Origin: Amborella trichopoda
Taxonomy: Eukaryota > Streptophyta > Magnoliopsida > Amborellales > Amborellaceae
DNA: 64,000 nucleotides
Assembly (NCBI RefSeq): GCF_000471905.2
Contig: NW_006499997.1
Coordinates: 1,507,361 to 1,571,360 of the forward strand
Reading direction: 5' to 3'
The position numbers were made by a program, and so were the translations under genes. Position 1 is the stretch's first letter, and every line of letters starts with the position of its first letter. Below, piece after piece: positions 32,888-43,990 of the stretch. A model generated the notes under the pieces. That model saw nothing but the letters and a program-made list of their open reading frames with translations. It was not told the origin of the DNA and searched no databases.

Positions 32888-33248
32888 TTTTCATTTTAAA
32901 AAAGTTCAGTTTGTGAGAGATTTTGTTTGATAAAAATTTTTCAATTTTTCTTACAAATCTTTTGTCGTATTTTCGCCAACAATATTAAACAAAACTTCAT
33001 TCGCTAAACACAAGCGAATAGTAGCATGTGCCTTCAAATAGAGTTCGTCCCAATCATCATCGGGCATATTGATCGATTTTTTATATTTTCCAAGTAATGC
33101 CTAGTGTTGCCTTTGATGTACCAATATATCTTGCATTTTTAATTTTCAAAATTCAAAATTATCTTTCCCATCACTTCTCTACCTCAAACTTGTGAGATGC
33201 TATTTTTCCAAAAATTACTACACTAATTCCTTGAGTTCTGATACCACT

Positions 33249-33922
33249 TGTTGTGAAATCGGGATAACCCAATCACCCCTTTTGAGCAAATCGGGATATC
33301 TCAAATCCCATTAGAAGTGGTGAGCACTCCACCACAATGATTTCAACACTCAAATAACATGCGCAATATGCAATAACAAGTGCAATATAATTGGAAAAAA
33401 ATATAAAAACAATAAAACAAACAATATGGAAAATATTCAAAAAACAACACAAATGAAAGTAGAGAATGACATGCACATATACGTGGTTCGCTCAAGATGG
33501 GCTACGTCCACGGGCAAGACGACAAAGATGTATTCGTTATCAAGAGGAAAACTTACAAGATTGGGGTTATGTAGAGTTACAAGAAAAAGTTCAAACAAAA
33601 GAACTTCCTACCACAAAACCACCTACAAACAACTTATTTCTTTGATCCACCGATGCCACGAAGAAATGCCGATAAAATGACCCAAAATGAGCCCCAAATG
33701 GTAGTGTTAGGGTTTTGTTGCAAAAACCCCCATTTTCCAGCCCCAAACTTCTCTCTCTACAAGTTCCCTTTCTACCTCACTCACCCACACGTTTCTCTCT
33801 CTATCAAAACCCTTTTAAGAGCCTCCACTAAAAAAGGTATATTTTTAGTGACAAAAATGCCCTTTAATGAAAGGGAGAATACCATAGGGAATAATATGTG
33901 ATCTTTGCATCACATCCCAACA
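33249..33922 (-). repeat. Copia 5' LTR (674 bp)
   Basis: On the minus strand it starts TGTTGGGATGTGATG and ends TTTCACAACA, so it has TGTTG..CAACA ends. Two bases further is the primer site TGGTATCAGA (33237-33246). It contains the TACGTGGTTCGCTCA and CTACGTCCACG block common in plant copia LTRs. No second copy was found in the window. Confidence 0.8.
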
Positions 33923-33939
33923 GGAGAGAACCCAATAGA

Positions 33940-34335
33940 GAGAGAGAGAGAGAGAGGTTGGGGCACGCCCCAGCCCCAACAGTTAGAGAAACAGTGAGAA
34001 TGATAGGTTGGGTTAGGCCCCTACCCCATTAGTTATAGAGAGAGAGTGAGATAAAGAGAGAGCGAAAGAGCGAGAGAATCTTACCAGAGGTTGGGGTAGT
34101 CCCCCACCCCAACAATTTGAGAGAGAAAGACTCTCACTAGACGGTAGGGCAATCCCCTACCCCAACAGTTTGAGAGAGAGAGAGAGAAACGTTGGGGTAG
34201 GCCTGCCTAGGCTTGCCCCAACAGATAAAGAGAGAGAGAGAGAGGTTGGGCCAAGTCCCTGCCCCAACAGTTAGAGAGAGAGGTGAGAGAGCGATTGGGG
34301 CAGTCCCCTACCTCAACAGTTAGAGAGAGAGTGGT

Positions 34336-34371
<36 letters not shown>

Positions 34372-34500
34372 GAGAGAGGTGAGAGATATGTTAGGGCAGT
34401 CTCGTGCCCCACTAGTTCGAGTGAGAGAGTGAGAGGCGTTGGGGCAGGCTTGCCTCAACTGCTAGAGAGAGAATGAGAGAGAGAGAGAGAGACAGACAGT
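33940..34500. repeat. GA minisatellite with GTTGGGG..CCCCAAC hairpins, about 9 units
   Basis: Each unit of about 47-97 bp has a short inverted repeat (GTTGGGG, a 5-11-nt centre, then CCCCAAC), the trimer CAGTTAGAG and a variable (GA)n run. Units start near 33957, 34005, 34089, 34142, 34191, 34243, 34292, 34389 and 34436. The stems are kept by paired changes in some units (GGTAGGG/CCCTACC). It begins right after the copia LTR. Confidence 0.85.
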
Positions 34501-34675
34501 GCACAAATCAAGCCACTTTTACAATAAATCATGGATTAATACACCAATCAGCCAATTTGTGTCGATTAGTCCACTGCAAAAAAGAATCAGAATACATGAC
34601 CTTTAGAATCGAGATAGCTTGGGATCGGCCAACGATCGATCCCGATTGAATCGATCTTTTGAACAATGCTTATAG

Positions 34676-34925
34676 TGCATTGATTTATGGGCTTTTGCAA
34701 AGAAGGCAAAATTAAGGAAGCTCTACGCACTCTCGTCTCCCCAACAAAAGAAGTCTTGTTATTTATGAAAAGGCCACAACTGAACACTGAACCTGCTATG
34801 ATTGACACCAAATCACATTGAACGTCGTGAGTTGCAGTCATGTTATCACCTCAACACTGCACAATAAAACACCTTTACAACGTATGACTGAAGCCAAATT
34901 CAACTATTCGAAGCTTAAATCCACC
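34676..34925. repeat. Direct repeat copy 1 (GGGCTTTTGCAAAGAAGG family)
   Basis: This shares blocks GGGCTTTTGCAAAGAAGG, CGTCTCCCCAACAAAAG, ACACTGCACAATAAA and AGCCAAATTCAAC with 36783-36985 in the same order. The two copies flank the LTR-like segment at 35006-36461. Confidence 0.8.
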
Positions 34926-35005
34926 GATCATTCTCCACCGAGATCCCCACGGTGCACATGACAACTAGCAATCTCTCACTTTCTCAATCAGCTCTTCGAA
35001 TCCCC

Positions 35006-36461
35006 TGTTGTGTTTTTTTTGTGGCCATCAAAGGCCTTATGAGATGATGTAATCAATACTTGATATAGTGGAACAATAAAACTCCTATGAGATTGTGGTC
35101 CAGAGGGACCAAGAAATAATAGTCCTTTGTGGACCAAGATTAGGCAAATTTTATTTGCCAATACTCGGACTTTGCTTGACGTGCTAGACCAATTGAATTG
35201 GAAAAACCCCTGTTACTTAGGCATGGAATAAAATCGAGCAGAGTTTTATGGGTTATCCCTTGATGAAGTCAGAGTTGCCCAGGTATGTGAGTTAAGGAGC
35301 CATATTGGGAAAGCTAGTCACCATTGAGGATAAAGCATGTACAAGTGCGAGACTTGGATTCTAGGTCTGTGGGTCATGGGAACTGCTAAGTCAGTTTGCG
35401 AACGCTAGTGTGGATTATAGTTCACAATAGAAGCAAGTGTGGAGTACTACGGCAATATTATAGTTCCTAAACCTCGACGAATTTGATTCCCATCAAAATT
35501 ATTTGGTTTTAATTATTTTGATATTAAATGATTTCTAGATTGATTATATAAACTTTTATGAGCATCTAGATATTTTATTTTTACAAAACAAATTTATAAA
35601 TTAGGTGATTCAATTTTCAGTATTTAAATATTCAAAGGAAAATAAAGTTTATTTCCTATTTTCTAAAAATCAATTTTATAATTTTAAAAATCATATTTAA
35701 TTAGGGAGCCCACCATAATCTTTATGTGGATGTGCTGGGGGACCACCCATGGTCTACAAGGGTGGCAAGCCCCACTTAAAGTGCGTAGTCCTTTGTTTTG
35801 ATATGCTTTGATGAGCAAGGAATCGAAACAATTAGCATAATATGTTTTATGAAATCTTATGGATATTGAACTTCTAAAAGGAACATGTATAAAAAAGAGA
35901 TTTATACAAAGATAGAAATTATCGAATATTTTCAATTTTTATATTTGATAGGAAAAAGATTTAGAAAGCAGAAAGATAAAGTTATGCATTATCTTTTGAA
36001 TCACGATGGCTAATCTAATGATTAAATTGCTCAGATCTCTCACCCCACAGGTCTCCTATGATCAATGGTATGGATCTAATTTCCATAAAGATGGCTAACT
36101 CTGAAGAAACCTTAACCCCTGGAAACTCTATAAATAGAGCCCTTTCTCCCATAAATCTCTATACCTCTCGTCTCTCTCTCTCTCTTTCTTCTCTCTATGA
36201 TCTCTCTCTACCTTGGAATAATATTTGTTACAAATAGGGGCACACCGCATGCTAGGAGTAAAGAGGGGGCATGCCCCACACGTTCAAGGTATTGAGGCCT
36301 TGTGGTTGCTAAGAGTTAAGAGGGGCGCACCCCACACATACAAGGTATTGAGGCCTTGTGGTTTATATGATGTTCCATATTGTTCTCATATTGATTAAGA
36401 GTTATAGTCAAGACTCTCTCATATTTTGTAGATCTAAGATAAACCATTGATCACGTACGTC
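35006..36461. repeat. LTR-like segment, copy 1
   Basis: This aligns along its length with 42613-44173. Both begin TGTTG.G.TTTTTGTGGC at a sharp boundary with unrelated sequence on the left. Both carry CCAGAGGGACCAA, GATCTCTCACCCCAC.GGTCTC, a CTATAAATAGAGCCC-type TATA region (36130s here), a CT-rich stretch, and TTGATCACGT.CG near the end. The layout of regulatory core and CT-rich leader suggests an LTR promoter. The right end and family are unknown. A 58-bp tandem duplication (AAGGTATTGAGGCCTTGTGG) lies at about 36240-36362. Confidence 0.6.
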
Positions 36462-36782
36462 ATTAGAAGAGGAGACCCGGTATAGGATATACTAAATCCA
36501 GTTGAGGAAATCTTTTGGCTTTTTGTTTTGTGGTTTGCAGTATTTTATTTCTTATGCCTTCTTATTATCATAAACATTGTGTTATTTTTATTCATTAAAT
36601 AAAAGAAGTTGCAATTGGTTGCAGCAAGTGAGAACCACTTTTGGTTATCTATTTATTTATTTCAAGTGGGTTTTATTTGACTTGGACCTTTATAATTGTT
36701 CTAGTTAGTGAGAAAAAAAAATATGAAAAACTATATACACCGTGCTAGATCACCTTGTTCTAGCTGATGAGCTTGTAGCTTA

Positions 36783-36985
36783 CATTCATTGATGGGCTTT
36801 TGCAAAGAAGGAGAAATTGGAGAAGCCCTACGCACTCACGTCTCCCCAACAAAAGCAGTCTTGTTAGATTGAATCAGCTGTGATTGTCACATTGAATGTG
36901 ATGAGTTGAAATCATGTTACAGCCCTAACACTGCACAATAAAGCTTCTTTTCAACCAGTTACTAAAGCCAAATTCAACGATTAGA
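36783..36985. repeat. Direct repeat copy 2
   Basis: Second copy of the 34676-34925 segment, with about 80-90 percent visual identity over the shared blocks. 36462-36782 between it and the LTR-like segment holds nothing recognisable. Confidence 0.8.
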
Positions 36986-37218
36986 ATTTTATTTTATTTT
37001 ATACAAAAAAAAGCAGACTTTATTTCTTACCCTTTGCGGTGTCATCTCGCAGGTGATTTCTGAATAGCCCGCTTGATTGATTGCACTGATTAACATGTAA
37101 TTTTAGTTTACAACATTCTCTGCTGGTCAAGGGTCATGGGCACCGAAAACCTGGGCAGCTCAGTTGAATCCAAATAAGGATTCTGACATTCCGCAGTTAT
37201 GTCAATATCAGTTATATG

Positions 37219-38827
37219 CAATGATTTAAAAAGCGGATCGATGACTCGGATCGGGCACCTCAAAAACCGATTCGGATCGGCGAATCGACAATCCGGATCC
37301 GTTGAATCGGTCTGATTAAAGCATCAAAAAAATCCGAAAAAATTATTAAAATTCATTATAAATGTTGTTTTTTAGGAATTCAATTAGAAATGAGGGTACT
37401 ACATTATTAACTTTTAGTTTTTTCATCAATTTGTGAATATTGATATGCTCTTTCCCTGTATAAACTTAAGTATTAAATTTGCATCACATAAAAAAAAATC
37501 ATAGCATTAGCATGGATAAAATATATAATTATACATGAACTATGATAAAGAACAGACTAAATCAATGAAAGAATGGCCATTAAAATCTCGTTTTGGTGAA
37601 AAACCCTAACCCNNNNNNNNNNNNNNNNNNNNATTATATACTGAAATTATAATTATTAGTTTACATTTTATAGTTATTTTATTAAATAAATAATAACAAA
37701 TTAAAAATATTTTATAATATTATCTAATTTAAAATGTATTATTAACAACTGTAAGACAAATAGTACATTACATGATTTATAATGTAAAAATTAATAAATA
37801 AAATAAAAGATTCGGTTATCAATGTAAAAATTAATAAAATGCGTACAAATTTTGAAAAAAACACTTTAATTTATTATATACCCAAAGGGGAACAAAAAAA
37901 ACACTTTAATTTATTATATGCCCAAGGGGGAACAAAAATTCAAGAAACGATAACTATTATATGGCCCAAGAGGGGATTCAAACTTGAGATGTCAAAACAA
38001 ATGACATTAGTGATAACCATCATTCTTCCTTAACATATGTGTTTAAAATTGCCTATTAATAGCATATATTTATATTATGTTTTCATTTAATGATGTTGGG
38101 GAATTATCCCACATCGAAGGATGAGTATTCAAATATGCTATATAAATAACTATATAATTGGAAGATTAATGCAAATGTGAAAACACTAGGGCATCAGTGC
38201 ACATGCACATGTGCATGTGCGTGTCGCACGCGTGGCACATGTGAGAGTGGTGTGCATCACATGTGTGACGTGTACGTGTATGTGTGTGTCGCACGTGTGT
38301 CACAGTGGGAGTGGTGTGTGTCGCACGTGTGACGCGTATGCGTGTCACACGCGTGGCACATGTGAGAGTAGTGTGCATCGCATGTGTGACACGTACGTGT
38401 ATGTGTGTGTCGCACGTGTGTCACAGTGGGAGTGGTGTGTGTCGCACGTGTGACGCGTATGTGTGTGTATGTGTGTGGCACATGTGGGACTGGTGTGTGT
38501 CGTACGTGTGACACGTACACATGTGTGGGAGTGGTGCGTGTGGCATGTGTGATGCACACACGTGCGTGCATGTGCGTGTGGCACGTGTGGGAGTGTGTAT
38601 GGCTCGTGTCACACGTACACACGTGTGAGTGGTGTGTGGCACGCATGACGTGTACACACATGTGAAGGCTAGAACCGGGATGGAACCGGCTTTAACCGGG
38701 AAGGAGCCGGCGGTTCTGCTCTAGAACTGGGCGGTTCCCGGTTTTCTACTGGAACGGACATGGCCAATGCCGATTCCCGAGTCGAACCGGGCGAGTCCGG
38801 TTCGACTCGGCGATTTTTAAATGATTG
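37219..38827. mobile_element. Non-autonomous hAT element with exact 8-bp target duplication
   Basis: The left end CAATGATTTAAAAAGCGGAT and the right end (complement) CAATCATTTAAAAATCGCCG form terminal inverted repeats. GTTATATG is present at 37211-37218 and again at 38828-38835, the 8-bp target duplication of hAT transposons. The ends are lined with GC-rich subterminal motifs (GGATCGG and GAATCGG on the left; AACCGGG and GGTTC on the right). No transposase ORF is seen. The interior is AT-rich, with a 20-N gap (37613-37632) and a large TG-rich minisatellite (38198-38662). A 40-bp tandem pair (ACACTTTAATTTATTATAT) lies at 37860-37930. Confidence 0.85.
38198..38662. repeat. 121-bp alternating purine-pyrimidine minisatellite
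   Basis: GTGGCACATGTGAGAGT recurs 121 bp apart (38232 and 38353), and flanking parts are further diverged copies. Almost every base alternates purine and pyrimidine (CACGTGTG, ACGTACGTGTATGTGTGTG). The array is therefore a strong Z-DNA candidate and is full of CACGTG and ACGT cores. The many overlapping Cys/His/Thr-rich ORFs on both strands are artefacts. Confidence 0.9.
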
Positions 38828-38835
38828 GTTATATG

Positions 38836-39442
38836 TTTTGCAGTACATAATTCAAATTATACTACATATTAAACATAACCATAATCCATATGTCGGTTCA
38901 TACTCCATATCAAATTACTAAAGCAATAAAAAAAAATCACTTACTTCGAGTTTGATCGCTCAATCTTCGAGTGTGATCGCTCAATTTTCAAACTTCAACG
39001 TAAAAAATGCTTCTAAATACTCAAAATCTTCTAAAAACCCCTTAATAACTTTGAAGAACATCAAAAAGTAAATATAATACCAATGGATGATGTTTTGATC
39101 AATTTTTGTTAACTTTGAGTAACCCTTTGATCCTAAAAAATTCACCACAATCTAATTTTTTTTAGGGTAAATTTGACTCCAACATGTTTTAGGTTGCAAA
39201 TGAACCTAAAACCTTAATTTTTAACCCTTAAAAAAACAAACCAAAAAAACAAAAACCAAAAAAAAAACAAAAAAAAACAAAAAAACAAAAACAAAAACAA
39301 AAAATACCGTCACTGAATGGTTTTTCCGCCCTTGGGGAGCCGCCCAGGGATTGACTGCCCAAATTGGGTGCCTAGGCCTAAGCGATGTGTCCAGGCCTTC
39401 TGGACCGCCTAGACACTGGGTAGTCCGCTTTTTGAATCACTG
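38836..39442. mobile_element. Right-end fragment of a second hAT element
   Basis: It ends in GGTAGTCCGCTTTTTGAATCACTG at 39442; the complement CAGTGATTCAAAAAGCGGA is the same TIR type as the hAT at 50090-52420. Just inside are CGCCCAGGGA, GTGCCTAGGCC and CCGCCTAGAC motifs shared with that element's ends. The left part and left TIR are missing; TCATAACC follows the end and would be the target duplication. The inner 400 bp resemble the 5' non-coding part of the same family. Confidence 0.7.
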
Positions 39443-39611
39443 TCATAACCACAAGACCAAATATTTCTTAAGAGCTTAAAAAGCAAGGACTCGGAGCTTT
39501 AGAGCATCGAGTTCAAATTTTGCGGAATACACCTAAAGCACAAGTAGGAGGCAACTTGCCACAAACAAGAAAATAAATAAAAGGAAATATAAAGAGTAAA
39601 ACATTGATATC

Positions 39612-39960
39612 AACTAGCATCTCTCTAATCACCGCACACTCTAGTCAGCACATTGCGGTTTCCATTCCACGGACACTAATCCCCCTCACACCTTTGAAAA
39701 ATCAACTCCTAATCACCACACACTCTCTAGTCACCATATTGTGGTTTTCATTCCCACTTACACTAGCCCCCTAACACCTTCGAAAAATCAACTCTTAAAC
39801 TATTCGGAAAAAAATACAAGTCAACACATTGTGGTTTCCATTCCACAAACACTAGCCCCCCTCACACCTTCGAAAAATCAACTCCTAATCACCACACACA
39901 CTCTCTAGCCTACATATTGTGGTTTTCATTCCCACTGACACTAGCTCCCTCCTCTTAAAC
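39612..39960. repeat. Minisatellite, about 88-bp unit in a 175-bp higher-order pair
   Basis: The block ATTGYGGTTTYCATTCC followed by ACACTAGCCCCC occurs near 39650, 39739, 39827 and 39917. Units 1 and 3 share TTTCCATTCCAC, and units 2 and 4 share TTTTCATTCCCAC, so the repeat expanded as pairs. Confidence 0.85.
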
Positions 39961-40514
39961 TATTTGGAAAAAAATACCTAGGGCCATGTCTTCCCCATTG
40001 AATTACCCGAAAAAAAATAATCAAAAGTTAGCATCTCTCTAATCATCATCACAATCATATCATCACCATCAAGTGACAAGCAATTTAGAAGCTACAAGTC
40101 ACAACTTGCTGTAGATGGTATAGAAGAGAAGAAATAAACAACCACATTTCATTTCCAATAAATCAATGAAGCAAACCAGTGCTTACGTGAAGGATCAAAT
40201 GGTATCACGACACCAATACATCACTACATCCGCAATTGAAACCCTAAACTCAGATATTTATACAAAGGACCCTCCAAAATTAAAACTACAAAGCCCAGCT
40301 AAAGGCCCTTTAGCTTGCGCAACTTTCAGGCCAAACATTCCTCCTATCCTACCATTTGTTCACATCCCCATTGAGTTGCCGAACCCCATACCCCGGGTAA
40401 TATACATGCATCAACCTACTCACACTTACTCTCTGCCAAAAAGGGCGTAAAGGCTGTAAGCAATGGGAAGGACAAAAGCTTTAGCCACTAAGTCCTACAG
40501 ACAAGAGACCCAGC

Positions 40515-40703
40515 TTACTGGCCCTCTGGATTCTCAGTTTCTTCCTTCTCAGGATCCTCCTCATCTTCCCCCTCTTTCTTTTCCTCCTCTTCCTCATCTT
40601 CCTCTGGTGGATCATAAGGCATGGGAGGTGGCAAAGGCGTTTTCATTGGGCTAAACTGGGGGAATATATCAGGCCTCCGCCCTGGTTTTGGTCTTTCCCA
40701 TTC
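40515..40703 (-). CDS. Last coding exon of the small acidic-tailed protein
   Basis: 189 nt, 62 codons and stop. High codon coherence and a clean polypyrimidine-poor but valid acceptor (GGCAG|GAA) support it. The tail from residue 33 of this exon is almost only D, E, K and P. The 3' UTR extends left of 40515. Confidence 0.8.
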   Translation of the reverse strand, partial: EWERPKPGRRPDIFPQFSPMKTPLPPPMPYDPPEEDEEEEEKKEGEDEEDPEKEETENPEGQ

Positions 40704-43700
40704 CTGCCATAAGAATGAAATAGATGGGATGCGAAGAACATATCACAAGAACTGACCATCAAACAATTAAATACCTATATAAATTACAGAGCCCAGTTCA
40801 TATTCATGCTCATGGAAACAAAATTTATTTTCCGCAGCCTTGAAGAACCGATGCTTTTTAAGATGAATCGCTTTGATATACTTTTGTATAATCGGATTTT
40901 CAACATTTGTTTTTACTTCCTGGTCAATGCTCATGTATCTCTTCATATATCCATGGTAACAATTACTGGAAGATTTCAACCCATTGTTTGTAACATCAAT
41001 AATAACTATACCAAGTACATTGCCTTCCAAATAATGGCAAGGACTCAAAATAGAATAAGGAGTTCAATTTGGTAAATGAACTTCATTCAGCTTGTAAATA
41101 TTAATGAGTCCCATGTACAAAAACTGCACATGATTCACAACTAGGGGTGTCACTTACCCGAGCCAGGCCGAGCTTGGGCATTAGCATGGCATGAATTGGA
41201 TGGGGATTTTCGGGGTGGGGCAGTTGAGAGGGAGGACAAGTTCGAGTTCCACTTGAGCGTGACTCAAGCTTGAACCACCCAGCTTGAGCCATGACTTCAT
41301 TAAGGGTGTGTTTGTTTTGTGGAAGCTGCAGCATCCAAGGACTGTAGCACTCCTGCGTTTCTTACACGAGAATGGAATAGCTAGACGCTGTTGCTTCCAG
41401 CAGCCTTAAAAAACAACCTCAATTGACATTGTTGTTTGGAGGCCACCAATTCCATGATAACCCCTACAAGGGGCGGCTTCCAAACTTTGTGGAAGAGGGG
41501 CCTTGAGCATGGCCTGACTTCCAACCTTGGCTTGGCTTCACTTGTTTACTTAAACAGGCCCATAAACGATCCAAGCCAATCCATAAACAAGATGAACATA
41601 AACCCATAAATAAGGAAGCATACAATGTAATATCTGTATTATATAATTAATATCTTGAGGTGATTTCCTCATTGAGGGGCTGCTATAGTATCGCATACAT
41701 TGTTGGGAGCCAAAGTAGGAGCAAGAACCGAAGTGGGAGCAGGAACCTAGGACCAACCCATGGCAGAAGCTCCCTACCTTAGGAATGGCTACGAGCATTG
41801 CTCAGGGAACAACCTGATATATGTACTATATGAATATGAGAAGACTTGGGAAGAACCATATACATATATATATATATACACATATATAATACGAAAAACA
41901 TACAATCCACTTTTTAGAATTAACAACACACATGCACAATGAGAACTCTACGACCTGATAGTTCTAAGACAATTTGAGAAAAGAGAGATTCCAGGGCCAT
42001 GAGAGAACCAAAATTAGGAATTGCCAAAATCCCAGCTGTAAACTGAGCTACATAGGGGATTTAGTCAGTGCGAACTGCCCAGTTTTGGACAACTTCGACA
42101 ATTTCCCAATTCCGGACAATCCTGGAGAGGAGACCCCTAGCATCCAAGCCGATTTCGAGTCAGCACACCACTTTACAACCACCGATGCAAAAACTCAACA
42201 TGCAGTTGTTAGCTAGAATATTTTCAGAAAGCAAAAATTCAGCACAAAATCAAAAACCCCTAGGGTCGATAACTCTTTAAAACAAGATCGTATCCCCGTT
42301 TTCTATAGGGTCACAATGTCCCTTTCATAAGGAGCAAGGTCCCTTTCACAAGATAGGGATTGAGAACCCTTTATGAAGGCCGTGGAGCGAGCTCCGCTCG
42401 TGCTCTACTTCTAGGATTGTTGAAGCAAGATTCCCCCACCGGGAGGGCGGGCGGTGAGTCGCCACCACCAAACCAAGCTCCCCACATCCATGGATATTAT
42501 GAAGATTATATAGTTTTCAAGAAGGTTTCCCGGCTCTGCACCTTGAGGCATGCGAAGGAATAGGCGCCCAGTGCCTTGGCCCAAAGCACAGAGCTTGACA
42601 CCTGCCCTCAAGTGTTGGGTTTTTGTGGCTATTTAAAGGCTTTATGAGAGCACGCGACCAATTTTATTATAGTGGAATAATGAACTCTAGTGGGAGTGTA
42701 GTCCAGAGGGACCAAAGTTGACAATATTGATGCCGAGACTCAAACTAGGCTTGACGAGCTAGGCCAGTTGAATTCTAAAACCCTAAGATACTTGGGCATA
42801 AGGCACAACCGCGAAGGGTTAGTAGGGTTGCCCCTTGATAAGGTCGGAGATGTCCAAGGTAGTTTGTCAAGGGACTGTGTGACCCTTCTGTGTGATTAGT
42901 AGGCTTGAAGCGACAAGGGCCAAATCCTCATCTTAGACCATCACACGACAATATACATATGATAGCCGTATCGAGAAGCAAAGCACCATTGAGGGTGTTG
43001 CGTGTACATGCGAGAAAGAGCCCCTATGCACCAAATTGTGATGTGTGTGCACAAGTTTGTGTGACCTAGGCTTATCCCTTGGGGGAACCTGTAGTCCATA
43101 AACTAAGATTGTGCTCCTTTCACCTATTGGCTGACTTTGGTGGCCCAATTATGAACCCTTGTAATGTACTACCGGTCATGGAAACTACTGGTTCAGTTTG
43201 AGAAAGTGAATGTGGTTCATAGTCTCTAATAGAAATGGAGTGCTTTAGTATTTTTGCATTTTCCTTAACTAAGTAGGATCAGAATCCCATCAAATTAGTT
43301 TAGAAATAATTACCTTGATTATAAATGATTTTCAGATTTTATTTTACCAAAACAGGTTTATAAATATGCCTAAACTAAATTTTCAGATATTTAATTATTC
43401 AAAGAGAAATAAAATAGTAAATATTTTCTAAAATCATTAGTTAATTTTTTAATTACTAATACACATGGGGGCCCATTATACTCCATGGGCCCCACCAAAT
43501 TAAAACATGCGGGGAAGTGCGTGGACTAGAGCCCCATGAGTGACACACCCCACATAGTGCAACCTTCTTTCTTATTTTGTGGCATGTAAGTTGGCCACTC
43601 AATCAATTGAAATGAAAAAGGAAGGTTTTGAAATGAAAGATATTTTGACTTTTCAAAGAGGCATGTGTAGAGAATGAATGGAAATAAGAGGAAACAGAAA

Positions 43701-43952
43701 TATATTTCCTCGTATTAAATATTTGATGGGATTTAGGTTAAGGAAGCTGAAGAATAATGTTCTAGCACCTTCCATTAGATCATGATAGCTAATTTATGGA
43801 TTGTAAGGCTAAGATCTCTCACCCCACTGGTCTCTTATGATCAATGGTCTAGATCAAATCTTCAAGGATGGGTAACCCTAGAAACCCTAACCCTAACCAA
43901 AAGTCTATATATTGTCTCATTGTGGGGGCCCAAATCTCTACAACACAAGTCA

Positions 43953-43990
<38 letters not shown>

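Larger units (their letters stand above)
30503..33922 (-). mobile_element. Ty1/copia retrotransposon, truncated in RT, one LTR kept
   Basis: Read right to left: 5' LTR (33249-33922), primer site, gag, protease/integrase remnants and the start of the reverse transcriptase. The element stops at 30503, directly at the A-tail of the LINE. The rest of RT, RNase H and the 3' LTR are missing; they are not found to the left of the LINE either. Either the LINE inserted and the far part was deleted, or both were joined by a rearrangement. Several frames are broken, so it is not autonomous. Confidence 0.85.

Noticed and set aside
33940..34500. Regularly spaced repeats resembling a CRISPR array
   Set aside because: Unit length varies, the spacers are GA runs rather than unique sequence, the genome is a plant and no cas gene is present.
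38166..38665. Overlapping His/Cys/Thr-rich ORFs of up to 134 residues on both strands
   Set aside because: They all translate one alternating purine-pyrimidine minisatellite; open frames on both strands come from its composition.
41142..41560. Element starting AGGGGTGTCA with GAGCTTGGGC motifs
   Set aside because: No matching right end or target duplication was found, so it is left as an unassigned old repeat.
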